This document shows positions 1 to 10,298 of a DNA stretch of 64,000 bases, piece by piece; the first letter of the stretch is position 1; every line of letters starts with the position of its first letter. The translations under genes and the position numbers were made by a program. The notes under the pieces were generated by a model, which saw nothing but the letters and a program-made list of their open reading frames with translations, had not been told where the DNA came from and did no database searches. This DNA comes from Maea johnstoni (lineage: Eukaryota > Annelida > Polychaeta > Spionida > Magelonidae), in assembly GCA_963942565.1 (NCBI GenBank), contig OZ012686.1:12900903-12964902 (forward strand), in the 5' to 3' direction.

Positions 1-962
1 GCGTCTATTTCTGAGAAAAGGGTGTCCATTTCTAATTCAACCCTTCGTTTTCAATCTCAGGCTGTGCAAAAGATATAGTAGACTTTGAAATGCAGTTTGT
101 GCAAGCATAACGAGCACACGAGCAACCCGGAATGAGCAAAAAAGCAAACAAAAAGAAAACGTGCGCCGTGGCTGCCTCTTTCCTCTACAACGGCTATTTT
201 CAAAAATAAATTTGTCTCTAGCAGAAAAAAATATGCGGTCGGAACGATAACTTATTTAACATTTTCTTTAGTTTTGTCCTACAAGGTACATAACATATCG
301 AAAAATTGAAAAATAAATATGAGGAAAAAAATTGGTGCGGACATTCTTAAAAGAAAAGCAAGCTTATAAACAGACAGAACGTTTCTAGATGTTTCATTCT
401 TCAAAGAAAAGAACAAAAAAGAACCAAGATGCTCTTGCTAAGATTGTGTTCTAATCTAAGACTCTTAGATTAGAACACATTTTGGCGACTGATAAGCCGG
501 GGTAAATAAACAGAAGTATTTGAATGAAAGTTTTATATAAGGGAAATCTTTCCTATAAGAACTAGGTCTGATATGTTGTCTTTATTTCAGAGATATTACG
601 GAAGGTTGTCAGGCCTAAAGAATATTCCGTGAACTAAAGAGTCCATCGAATTTAGTTAGTAATCTTGTCGCTAGAGGCAGCATCTGTTATCACCGCCTGC
701 GCATTGGAAAGTAGCGCCCTCTTTACTCAGGCAAGAGAAATGATTTTCTTTGATGCTCTCGTTCTCACTCCCCTGCCGTGCCATACCTTTTTGACATACT
801 AATATCATAAGATATGCCTTTGACGAGGCTGAGAGTATGGCTCTTGTTGCCGACTGTTCAAATTATGATTCTTCAAATGAAACTTTACTCACTACAATTA
901 TGTCTTAAGTAACTGTATTATTCATTCACCCTATATGTTTAAATTCAATGTATGTCACCACT
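1..962. other. AT-rich single-copy-looking DNA
   Basis: I see no gene, splice-bounded exon or recognisable repeat family here. The only notable structure is the perfect hairpin listed separately at 445-479. The stretch may be intergenic or intronic. Confidence 0.5.
445..479. repeat. Perfect 15-bp inverted repeat (hairpin)
   Basis: The arm TGTGTTCTAATCTAA at 445-459 is the exact reverse complement of 465-479, with a 5-base spacer. No target duplication or flanking family similarity was seen, so this may be a very short foldback or a remnant of one. Confidence 0.8.
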
Positions 963-1225
<263 letters not shown>

Positions 1226-1616
1226 GTAAATGGGTTTTGTGTTGCACCCTTTTCCGCCAAAAATGTCAAAGGCGCACGGTAAAGGTGCACGGTAAGCCAT
1301 GGTAGCCCACGGACTATATGCTACTGGACTTTTTTTCAGAGGTTTCTAAGCACCAATATGGCAGAAATACACAATATGGAATAACTGGTATCCAAGGGTA
1401 CCATGATATAGAAGCAAGCCGCTGGTAATATTAGCAGATGAACTAGTATTATAACAAACTCTTTTTCCTATACATGTTTTCGCATACCTATACCATTGAC
1501 ATAATGTTTGTATTTTATATTCAATAAAAAACCAGGTGCACAACAGTTGTTGATTGCACCAATATTTTAAAAAGCGTGTATATATCTCCTTTTTATCTTG
1601 GGAAAAACATGTTCCA
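1226..1616. other. No recognisable feature
   Basis: Moderately AT-rich DNA between the microsatellite and the foldback at 1617. No exon, RNA gene or repeat family was recognised. Confidence 0.45.
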
Positions 1617-1716
1617 CCACTCGTGGATGGAAAGAGAAGGAGTCTTGCACTCGTGAGAGATGTTGTATCTTGGGACGAGGCTCGTGTAAGATACTTCTCT
1701 TATTCATCCACTCGTG
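1617..1716. repeat. Long imperfect foldback with repeated ACTCGTG
   Basis: The outer arms are about 22 bases, with CACTCGTGGATG near 1617 and its complement CATCCACTCGTG near 1703-1716. Inside lies a hairpin at 1665-1694 whose arms are GTATCTT/AAGATAC and ACGAG/CTCGT. The heptamer ACTCGTG occurs three times. The arrangement looks like a small foldback element, but I cannot assign a superfamily or find a target duplication. Confidence 0.6.
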
Positions 1717-1889
1717 ATGAAACCTCTATATCTGGAATTTCTTTTCGCCTTACTCATTTTTCTGTAATGTTATGAACTGCGCTCCGGGACTGCGCTACTC
1801 GTAAAAAGATTATACATGACACTATGTTGAGAGAAATTCGACAGAAAGCGTTCGTGGCTGTTTGGATTATCGTCACTCTTTCTGTCATG

Positions 1890-2391
1890 TTGTGGCCCCG
1901 GTGGGGGGTGGGGGGGGGGGTGGCACTTGGGTATTTAGGGGGGCGCATACGTTCGTTATCAACATTAAAAAAACACCCCTAAAGCACTGATTTCTGGTCA
2001 AAAAAGCACCCTTATTTTAATAAAACGCTGATTTGTTTCCACTAAATAAACACCCCTTCTTTTATCAAAACACTGACATTGGATGAACGGGAACGCTTTA
2101 GATTTTATAATCCTCTGCTTGTTTAGCGGCAGCAGATGGCGGCAGCACACTCGGAAGTCCAGTCTCTTCGGGAGTCACTCGGCGTCAGAGCCACGTATAT
2201 TTCGTAGATTGTAAGGAGATTTTGACCCCCATACTTCGTACCTGGGTACAAAAAAGTACCCTTCTTTTACAAAATCGCGGACATGCGGAGGTCTTAAAAA
2301 AAGAAAGACCCCTTCTTCCGCGAAATACGTAACGCAGGTGCGCCCCCCCCCCCCCCCCCCCCTGTACCTGAGTCCCCCCTCCCCCCCACCC
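1890..2391. repeat. Degenerate short repeats with poly-G and poly-C tracts
   Basis: A G-rich run lies near 1896-1922 and a poly-C tract of about 20 bases near 2341-2362. Between them a motif of about 40-45 bases recurs degenerately, recognisable by ACCCCTTCTTTTA-like cores at about 1972, 2008, 2053, 2258 and 2308. It looks like an old minisatellite. No coding content is evident. Confidence 0.45.
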
Positions 2392-2578
2392 CGATGTTGT
2401 GGCTGAGTCGATTAGCCATATGTAAGTGGTGGAGGAAATCGGAGAACCCAGCGAACAACCATCACCTAACCGCAAGTCACTGACAACTTTCTCACATGCA
2501 CTGGCCATGATTCGAACCCGGGCGGTGGTAAGTGACAGCTAGCGGTAAGTGGCAATGCTTTAGACCACACGATCATCA
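2392..2578 (-). mobile_element. tRNA-derived SINE, near full length, minus strand
   Basis: Read on the minus strand, a pol III A-box-like sequence lies at 2565-2575 (TGATCGTGTGG) and a B box at 2509-2518 (GGTTCGAATC). They are followed by the body shared with copies near 5.2, 23.3 and 34.9 kb (AAGTTGTCAGTGACTTGCG, then a TTCTCCGATTTCCTCCACCA-like segment and TTAGCC near the 3' end). The A-to-B spacing and order are those of a tRNA-like head. The body resembles marine-invertebrate SINEs from memory; this was not searched. The 3' end abuts a C-rich tract. Confidence 0.7.
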
Positions 2579-2689
2579 TTCAGAGCATACCCCAAAATGC
2601 ATTCTCATATATTAATCCATTTGATGAAAAATTTCCAAAAAATGTCAGACAATATACGTACTCTAGAAGCTATAGATGAATCGGCGTTT

Positions 2690-2830
2690 TCTAATAGTGG
2701 AGGACATAACCCCCAGAAAACCACTGATTAACCATAAGTCACTGGTACCTTTCGAACATTCGTATAACCAGATTTGAACCCGCGACCTTTGAAAATAATG
2801 AGACACGGCGAGCAATTGGCGCGCAACAGA
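2690..2830 (-). mobile_element. Partial tRNA-derived SINE, minus strand
   Basis: The reverse complement carries a B-box-like GGTTCAAATC at 2771-2780 and the same AGTGACTTATGG and GTTTTCTGGGGG body order as the preceding SINE. It is diverged and its A box is not convincing. It is a second, older copy about 110 bp from the first. Confidence 0.5.
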
Positions 2831-4369
2831 ATCCGGTTTGAAAACAATGAAGATAAACTTTTACTTTTTTAGATCTTCAACCTGATACGAATTATATGAA
2901 AAATCGATTTGAATAACACATTCTATAGCGAATTAATTTAATTTTGAAATGTTCATGATTAGAAATCCATTTTTTCTTGGGACATCCACGCACTCAACAA
3001 AAATGATATAGACGAATGCAGTGAGAGCTGACAAATCCGACCGACGCCAAAGCTCTTATTGGCGGGGCCCTCAGGCCACGCCTATCTGGGAAGCTGCTTT
3101 GAAATGTCCATAGTCCGGACGGCTATGTTGGAAATGCTGAGGCCGGACTGAATATAATTCTCTATTCTGATTGGTTAAAATATACATGTTGGCCCGGTAC
3201 TATACCTTCGCCGCGGAAAATCGCGCCTTCCTTATTCTAATTGAGCATGAAGTTTTCAAATATATAAAATATTTGAAGGGGACATAAAGTATATTTTTCA
3301 GTATAGGAAGGAAAATTACTAAAGAAAAAAATGACTATGTGTATAGAATGAAATCAGGAGACTTCGTAACCAAACTGGTTCGTAACCAAACTGATGCGTA
3401 CCCAAGTAGCTTCGCACCCAAGAGATTTCGAAGTCTCCAGCATGAGCCTAGAATTCCGATATTTGTTTCATTCTACAAAAATGATACAAATCTGGTTATT
3501 ATGAATTATTTTCCTCTATAATGTTAATATTCTTTATACATCCGGTTCCCTCCCAAGTTCATAAATAACTTGGCCCCGCCTTTTGACTATTGATGCTTTG
3601 CATCTACAACCGTACTTGAAGAGGGCGAAGATAGTAACGTGAGTAATAGCAACTGATTGTTATTAAACCATAATAGTCATGTTTACCTATTCGACATAAA
3701 CTCGGCTGGCTCGATTTTAGATGGGTATCAGAAAATTGTGTATGAAAGAAGTGACTCCTTATATACAAGACTCACTATAAGATTTTTATGATTGACCCTA
3801 TCGTACAATGTATAAGATGAATGTCGTTCTGATAAAATTTATAAGTATATTTATGATTGTATGTGGTCCATTATAAGCCTTCGTGGCTGGCCGGATTTTT
3901 AACACTTGTGTATTGCATGTAATGAATGTCATTATCTGGATTGGACAATAAACTATTTATCAACAACACCAGTAATGATATATTAAATGGATATCTATTT
4001 AAAACAAATCTGTGAAAAACACATACCGGTAATTGTTTATTGATCATTGCCATTTGTAAATGTCTCTTAGAAACCGCGGAGCGTTCACTGTTGCTAGGTT
4101 GCAATATGGATTATTCATTCTACTTTTACATATATTATCTATTTATTCATTTATTTATCTACTTACTTATTTATTTATCGATAATCTTCATCCATTTGTT
4201 TTATTATGTATTGTTATTTTTATTTATCAAAAATATAACCCTTCCCTTAATTACAAACATAATGTACATAGTACATTGTTAACTTGGAAATGAAGTAAAA
4301 TCTCGCTTATTCTGAAAATATTCAAACTTCTGGTAATCAAAAACACAAATTTAATCTTTAACCTTTTTG
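2831..4369. other. Mostly unique DNA; promoter-like patch near 3050-3260
   Basis: No gene is recognised. Around 3050-3260 the base composition rises. Two CCAAT-box complements (ATTGG at about 3058 and 3171), a GC-rich patch (GGCGGGGCC near 3061) and an E2F-like ATCGCGCC near 3220 lie close together. This could be a promoter or part of a repeat. Short direct repeats of TTCGTAACCAAACTG occur at about 3364-3394. The rest is AT-rich with nothing supportable. Confidence 0.35.
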
Positions 4370-4539
4370 GTCAACTAGGGAGTGCCATGGGCGACAAGTA
4401 CAAAGGGCGGGTAGACTGGTAACAGGGTAAGAGAGGGTAGAGAGAGAGACTAGTTCCCTCACGAAGTGCCCGGATGTTTTCCCAAGCAGGTATCACGTGA
4501 CCTACCTCTGACAGCATCTTTTCATCTACCGCTCCCTGC
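4370..4539 (+). promoter_or_regulatory. Candidate promoter upstream of a first exon
   Basis: This precedes the candidate exon ending at 4690. It holds a purine-rich AG stretch (4426-4452) and a perfect TCACGTGA E-box at 4493-4500, the kind bound by USF/MITF-type bHLH factors. No TATA box is evident at the expected distance. The call rests on context and motif only. Confidence 0.3.
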
Positions 4540-4690
4540 ATGAGTTGCAACCCAAAACCCTGTTCAGCCGAGCGAGAACTTCACACACAAATTCTACAGG
4601 ATTTTACCTGAGCAATCTGTCAAAATCAGCCAAGAGGTAGCATACACAAGTTCCAGCCAAGAGATTGTGTTTTCAAGAAAGCGGATAAAG
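4540..4690 (+). other. Candidate 5' non-coding exon with GTAAGT splice donor
   Basis: Composition is unlike the AT-rich DNA that follows, and the segment ends in AAAG followed by GTAAGTTTTAG at 4691, a strong donor. The only ATG (4540) opens a frame of 23 codons that stops at 4609-4611, so the exon would be untranslated with a short upstream ORF. No coding exon follows in the window, which would make the downstream DNA a long intron. The true 5' end is unknown, and a chance donor cannot be excluded. Confidence 0.35.
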
Positions 4691-5149
4691 GTAAGTTTTA
4701 GATACTTTTAATTTCTCAGGTGTGGTGATTTCTGTGTCAGTATCTAATACAATGGGGAGATTGAAATTGAATGGGAAAATAGGCGATCCTCATGAATGCT
4801 TAAAATAGCTCCTGATTCACCAATGTAAATATGGTTCTAGGTATGCGTGTTATTAAAGTTTTCAAAGAAATGTACAATAGTCCAATTTTTGAAGGTATTT
4901 GATATAGACATTTAATAAAAAGTGAGGAAATTCATTCACCTGGAATGAATTCCATGATTATAGTATTTCAATTACTGAATTAGTATACTGACCAAACAAT
5001 CATTGTAGATTACATCTTGATATAGATTTTAATTTCTAATCCATATGTATGGATTGCTTTTGATGTAATTGGTTTTGGGTAAATTAGGAATGTCATTTTT
5101 TTTGGTAAAATATGTTTCCGTTACTGATATATGATATGTTTTTCCCAAC
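4691..5149. other. AT-rich DNA, possible intron start
   Basis: No repeats or coding signs. If the donor at 4691 is used, this begins the first intron. Confidence 0.35.
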
Positions 5150-5650
5150 AAAAATGTCTCTCACCACCAGGGGCTTAGCCGTAATGCGTCCAGCGTGTCA
5201 TTTGGACACGCAGAACACTGTTTTTTGACAGTTTGGACACCCAAAAGTTTATGTCAGAATTTGCCTTTTCTTAGAAGATAGAAGATGTAGAAGCTGTAGT
5301 GTCACTTTTATTAGACACACAAAGCAGTATCTGGCCTAAAAAAGCAAAATCTGTAAAGGTATAGGGTCTATCTTACTAGTAGTATGTATTTTGTACCACA
5401 CTTTGGACACGCAGAAGTCTATGAAATCTCTATTTGGACACCCTGTTATCAAATATCGGCTTAGACCCTGCTCACCACTGCATTGGTTTGAATCCCAACA
5501 GGTGCATGTGATAAGGTTGCGGGTGACTTGGGGTTAGTTGGTGTTTTTTGCCGGGCACTCCAGATTCCTCCACCACCTGCATGTACAACTGGCTATTCAT
5601 GACATGGCCACAATATGGCAGAACATATGATGATAAAAGAAATTCTGATT
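5150..5650 (+). mobile_element. tRNA-derived SINE (5' truncated) interrupted by a hAT-type MITE
   Basis: The SINE body runs from CTCTCACCAC at 5158-5167 and resumes at 5471 with CTCACCACTG, then a B-box-like GGTTTGAATC at 5485-5494. The shared body (AAGGTTGCGGGTGACTTG, GGGCACTCCAGATTCCTCC) and the tail ACATGGCCACAATATGGCAG follow. The A box is missing, so the copy is 5' truncated. The interruption is the 303-bp element at 5168-5470, and the SINE reads through once that and one 8-bp duplicate are removed. Confidence 0.7.
5168..5470. mobile_element. hAT-type MITE, type G (CAGGG...CCCTG)
   Basis: The element starts CAGGGGCTTAGCCG and ends CGGCTTAGACCCTG, with a perfect 8-bp target duplication CTCACCAC at 5160-5167 and 5471-5478. 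Its 303-bp length and CTTAGCC ends match types C and D. The interior differs: it repeats TTTGGACACGCAGAA and TTTGGACACCC-like blocks. An 8-bp duplication with CAGGG-type ends is typical of the hAT superfamily. No ORF is present, so it would need a transposase supplied in trans. Confidence 0.85.
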
Positions 5651-6580
5651 TGCCAATAAAAGTAAAGTACATAGTCTACATACATTTTAAACTGATTTTT
5701 ACTATTAGAAATATCACTTGTGAAAGTAAGCATTTGATAACAGGGGAAGATTTGCATGGCCAAGTTGAAGAAAAGTATTTAAAAAACTGAAAACTATTCA
5801 CTTTCTTCACAGATACTTTCCACCATATGTTAGTAAATCCATTAGGTTTGTGTGAGCTTTTTTCCAAGCTATCAAACAGCAAATCATGCTGGACATTTTC
5901 GATTAAAAAAAATGTGTAAAAAACTGATAATATCTGTATATAGTAAGTTGTTGGTATGAATCCTTAATCATGGATGAAATTTTGAAAATAGATTCATTTA
6001 TCTCACGATTATCAAAACTCTTATCAAGAATTTAGATCACAGATCTCAATCGTGATGATTGTCCGTTCATCCGTGTAATATTCACTGAACGCAATCGCTG
6101 AAAAATGCGGAAAAAAATTGAATGCGACCTGATTATGTGTTGGATTTCAGCATTCGTGCGAATCAATAGCGTTGACGGGCACCTGCATATTTTTTCTTAA
6201 GGCGCATGTATGTACTAAAGATCAGTATCATGCTTCGCCTGCTGCGTAGACGATGAAAGAACGATTCGACAAGCATGCTCGTCAATTTCCTACTTGTGGT
6301 GCGTATGGTGGACGTGAAGCGAAGCAAAAGTGACGCAGACAATATTATCGCATTCACGGCAAGTCATGTGGATCAGGCAAGGAATGCCGAACAAAGCTGC
6401 GAGATAAATACTCGCTTTTGTTCGCAGGGGACATCGGGTACATGACGAAATCTGCCCCCATTGGTGATGTGGCTTGTCTATGTGGCTGCAGTACTTCAAC
6501 CACTTGTACCCATTTTTGTAATAAACATTGCATACCCTCGGATCAGAATACCTTTGAAACTGGAGCAAATATGTCTACAT
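5651..6580. other. Unassigned DNA with a GC-richer segment at 6060-6540
   Basis: Two overlapping minus-strand open frames (6163-6357, 65 aa, and 6290-6568, 92 aa) lie in sequence of higher complexity. I recognise no domain in either. The first has a basic stretch ending RLKKKYAGARQRY. A decayed transposase or an exon is possible but unsupported. Confidence 0.3.
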
Positions 6581-6582
6581 TA

Positions 6583-6858
6583 CAGTGAAACCCCTCATTG
6601 TGAAAAATATCTCAAACATGTGAACACCTATTTTGAACACAGTTTCCTGATCCTATTTATTTCTTATACATTTTGAAAAAACCTCGGAGTTGTCTTCACC
6701 TTCTAATGTCAAAACTTTTGTCCTGGTTCAAAGGTGTTTAAGGCAGTAGGTTTTGACATCACAGAGGTTTTATACTATGTAATTGTGTATAAGGGGGAAA
6801 ACCTGACAAGAAAAGTTATTTCACAAAACAAAGTGTTCGCATTATAGAGGACTTCACA
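6583..6858. mobile_element. pogo/Tc1-mariner-like MITE
   Basis: TA at 6581-6582 is followed by CAGTGAAACCCCTCATTGTG. The right end read backwards is TGTGAAGTCCTCTATAATGC, closing at TA 6859-6860. The roughly 20-bp ends match with several differences. The interior folds back (AAAACCTCGGAG near 6678 against AGAGGTTTTAT near 6761, and TGTCAAAAC against GTTTTGACA). TA flanks and CAGTGAA-type ends suggest the Tc1/mariner-pogo group. No coding capacity. Confidence 0.45.
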
Positions 6859-8138
6859 TACTGCCAGGTTTTGTTGTATGTTTCATTTGAGCATACCACA
6901 AATCCACAACGTCTATTTCAAGTGTCAACTCAGAAGAGACAAAGAGTTCTGGGGCTCGCCACCCAAAGGTCGAAGTTCGGAAAGAAAATTATACCCCTTT
7001 CAACATTCCCAAGAGTTATAGTAAAAGGGATCGTTTTCGAAAGCCCTGTCTTAAAATTAACTTGTGGGTTCAAGAGTTTCCTATTTCAAAGGGTTTATTA
7101 TGGGTTTACAAAGGGTCAGGGTAAAAAACAAGATCAGAGAGAGAATGTTGTGTCTACAAAGTAAATTACATGCTGTGGCTTTTAAAACTCCATTGTTGGA
7201 TGGCATTTTAGTATTGTCCCGATAACTACTTGTCGTGAACCAACACTTTGGAAAAGCCAAATAAAGTTCACCATGTTATACCCGCGATGGGAGGTTTAGT
7301 GGCATTCCAACACAGTACCCAAGAGATTTCGCAACATACTATGAAACGTGTAGAAAACTGTTTCGCTGGCTTGTGCACACCTAGAATATGTAAGGCCCGT
7401 GTCTCTCACAACCAGACACCTCTTTCTCACTCAAGAGCCCTGCTAAATAAACAGGTCCAGCCACAGATCTGGGGCGCAGTATTTGCGGAACTTCTCCACT
7501 GCTTCATGGTTTAACTGTACCCACTATTTATTGTGTAAATAGGCGAAAATGAAAGAATGGATTTCCATGATCAGCTGGTTAATTGCTCCCGGACTCAACT
7601 GCCTATTGACACTCATTGCTGTGTTAAAGCCGGGATTTAAGGCAAATATAAATGACCCACGGTCAACACAAGTTTCACCACTGTTGACCATCACGCATAC
7701 GTAAATATTGACAGTATTTCCAGTCTGCCTTTTCTTAAACGGTTGTAGGCAAACTTTTAGACGTGCAAAGAACAAATTGTTCCCTTTCAGATCCTGCTGT
7801 CAACGGTTTCGATTTCTCTTCTCCGTGTTGGTTATTTACCTCCCCTGCTTGAAGAGTGTGGTCCTGAATATAGTTCGCATAATTATGTACAGGACAATGA
7901 CGCATGTGTTACTGTGCAAAAACATTAACCCTTTCACTCTTGCTGTAGCCAAATGGTCTGGCCATTTCAATGATATATTTCCAACAAAGGGATATTTAAA
8001 GAAAAAGTTGACAGCTAGGTATGTTGTCATAACCAGTGTATTTCTATTAGAAACAGGTTTTTGTCAGAACATCACCAGCAACCCCTTTGATATTTTGCTA
8101 ATTTTACTTAATTACTTAGTAAATTAGAAAAATTATAC
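6859..8138. other. Unique DNA; possible TTAA-element relic at 7925-8120
   Basis: Several short open frames occur (for example 6871-7164 and 7248-7514), none with recognisable domains. At 7925 TTAACCCTTTCACTCTTGC begins a stretch with a degenerate version of the TTAA-B core (ATATTTAAAGAAAAAGTTG near 7991), so an old TTAA element is plausible there. Its right end was not found. Confidence 0.35.
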
Positions 8139-8352
8139 TACTGTAGAACAGGTAAAGTTCGCGTGTGCGATTATTTCGCGAATACGCGAACTAGTATCGC
8201 ACTCGCGAACTTAGCGCACGCGATCAATTATATACATGGTAACGCTACCCACCACTGGAGGTGGTGGCGCGTCGCTCGGTGAATTCCACTCCTAGACGGT
8301 CGAGGTTTAATCGAAGAAAAATACGTCCAATAACTTCCCAAAGCTATCATGA

Positions 8353-8396
8353 TATGATACATTGGTAACTTGTGAATAAGTTACCAATGTATCATA
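8353..8396. repeat. Foldback hairpin, unit 1, first
   Basis: A 19-bp arm, TATGATACATTGGTAACTT, at 8353-8371 is perfectly complementary to 8378-8396 with a 6-base loop. Counterparts lie at 8764-8807 (perfect, with the loop nearly palindromic too) and 9168-9219 (23-bp arms with two mismatches). Confidence 0.92.
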
Positions 8397-8527
8397 ACAT
8401 AATTCGCATTCTTACATCTCAAATTTCTAGGATACCTGGGCCAATCTATGGATCTCTTACGAGAAACAAGATGGCTGCCATCATTGTTCGATAGACTCGG
8501 ACAGGTACGTGCTGCGATGGGAACATT

Positions 8528-8571
8528 TGATAATTATCAACATACATACATGTGTATGTTGATAATTATCA
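8528..8571. repeat. Foldback hairpin, unit 1, second
   Basis: A 19-bp arm, TGATAATTATCAACATACA, at 8528-8546 pairs perfectly with 8553-8571 around a 6-base centre. An identical 44-bp palindrome sits at 8935-8978 in unit 2. Confidence 0.92.
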
Positions 8572-8763
8572 GAATGATGGATATCATAAAGAAATAACTA
8601 TCTTGTTCCTACTCGAATTGAATTGTTGCCAATTTACTGTTTACGGCAATACGTGTATTTGCAATTGATGAGTATATACCAGCATAGCGTGATTCTCACC
8701 AGTAGCCGGTCCGAGGCTGAAACGAAACAAAATACGTCCAATAACTTCCCAAAGCTATCATAA

Positions 8764-8807
8764 TATGATACATTGGTAACTTATGAATAAGTTACCAATG
8801 TATCATA
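8764..8807. repeat. Foldback hairpin, unit 2, first
   Basis: A perfect palindrome apart from a 2-base centre; arms 8764-8784 and 8787-8807. It is the second copy of the hairpin at 8353. Confidence 0.92.
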
Positions 8808-8934
8808 ACATAATTCGCATTCTTACGTGTGGAATTTCTAGGATACCTGGGCCAATCTTTGGATCTCTTACGAGAAACAAGATGGCTGCCACCATTGTTC
8901 GATAGACTCGGACAGGTGATGCGATGGAAACATT

Positions 8935-8978
8935 TGATAATTATCAACATACATACATGTGTATGTTGATAATTATCA
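8935..8978. repeat. Foldback hairpin, unit 2, second
   Basis: Same 44-bp sequence as 8528-8571. Perfect conservation of the stem contrasts with substitutions in the surrounding unit. Confidence 0.92.
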
Positions 8979-9432
8979 GAATAATGGATATTGTAAAGAA
9001 ATAATGATATTGTTCCTGACTTGAATTGAATCGTTGCCAATTTACTGTTTACGGCAATACGTGTATTTACAGTTGACGAATATATACCAGCATAGCGTGA
9101 TTCTTACTCGTAGCCGGACCTAGGCTGAAACGAAGGGGAATACATGCAACAACTTCACAAACTCATTATAATATGACACATTGGTAACTTATGAAAAAGT
9201 TACCAAGGTATCATATTATAAATGGAATGTTTACCAGTCCAATTTTGTTGAAACTTCTGCCAGATTACAGCCGCAAGATGGCCACCGAATGTTTGCATTT
9301 TTAAGATTACTGTTTGGTTCAATAGATGGCGCTGAAGAACATGCTCACACGCGAAATAATGTACACGCGAAAACCCGAAAAATCGGCTTTTCGCGAAATT
9401 TTTGTAGCGCGATATATACCTATTCTACAGTA

Positions 9433-10298
9433 TTTAGATATGATTTTCAGAAGCAACTATTAAACTATTCTCAATATGTCAAGAGGTCTGATTATATGGA
9501 ACTATTTTAATCATATTGAACATCTAAGTCTATTCAGATGAACATCGTCTCCCCTTTTTTGAGAGACAAACCTGCTTCAAATATTTGCTAGTTTTTTCTC
9601 GTATTTTTTTTATAGAGATATTCCCCTTAGTCTCTCAGACTTCCTGTATATGCTTTGAGCAAGAGTGGGTATTCTTTGCCATGCTAACTCACTGGGAACA
9701 TTTATATAGGGGAAGCCATTAAAGAGAACTACTGAAGAATGCAGTGAAGGAACTCACTGCACAGCTATGAAAACCACAGATGTCCAGGCTGAAAAAACTT
9801 TTTCCTTAAAAAAAGCCACTGAATGATTTATTACTTCTTGGTTTAATTAAACTGTAATAATTAATTTTACATGATAATAGGAAGGTTTAACTTAACGACT
9901 TTTCACCTCTTTGATCTGTATTGTGTGCGCGTCCATTATGGTGCACCTGTTTGAGCAGGCAGTTACCATGGCGACATAATGGCTGGGATAATTATGGTGC
10001 TTGGAGTGGCCTAAAATGGGGCCAGCTTGTCTGGTTGGACAGGGGTGAAATGCAATGGTTTCAGGGACAATTTACCTGTAGGGAGTCGCACCTGGTGATA
10101 CCTGAGCAGTGGGCTACTACACCTAGCACACCTGTAACACATAGTCACACACTCTCTTTACCTTCTTCTCAGCAATTCAGGCACGGTTCAATTTTTTAGG
10201 GTCCACAATATTATTCTGTTATTCAAAAAAAAAAAGTGAAAAGTGAAGCAGTCTTTTCAACATTTTATGAATAAGATTTATGATAGTTTACCTAGGAC
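9433..10298. other. Unique DNA with an X-box-like motif
   Basis: No gene is recognised. GTTACCATGGCGAC at 9962-9975 is close to the RFX X-box consensus. The surrounding 9920-10150 stretch is GC-richer and non-repetitive, so it is a weak regulatory candidate. A poly-A tract lies near 10225-10236. Confidence 0.35.

Larger units (their letters stand above)
8321..9235 (+). repeat. About 410-bp tandem repeat, 2.2+ units
   Basis: Units 8321-8731 and 8732-9139 are near-identical, and a third, diverged unit starts at 9140. Shared landmarks are ATACGTCCAATAACTTCCCA, AAACAAGATGGCTGCC, TTTACTGTTTACGGCAATAC and CCAGCATAGCGTGATTCT. The repeat lies wholly inside the transposon at 8141-9430 and is its defining oddity. 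Confidence 0.9.
8141..9430. mobile_element. 1.29-kb TA-flanked non-autonomous DNA transposon with internal tandem foldback units
   Basis: The element begins CTGTAGAACAGGTAAAGTTC after TA 8139-8140. Its right end, reversed, is CTGTAGAATAGGTATATATC, before TA 9431-9432. Both ends continue into TCGCG-rich DNA. The interior has a tandem array: units start at about 8321, 8732 and 9140 (spacing 411 and 408). The first two carry a 19-bp hairpin and a second 19-bp palindrome each, and the third is degenerate. TA flanks suggest Tc1/mariner. No transposase ORF is present. The 204-bp element at 55606-55809 shares the first 12 bases of its ends. Confidence 0.75.

Noticed and set aside
6163-6568. Overlapping minus-strand frames thought to be a transposase or exon
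   Set aside because: No domain, catalytic motif, splice signal or flanking inverted ends could be tied to them.
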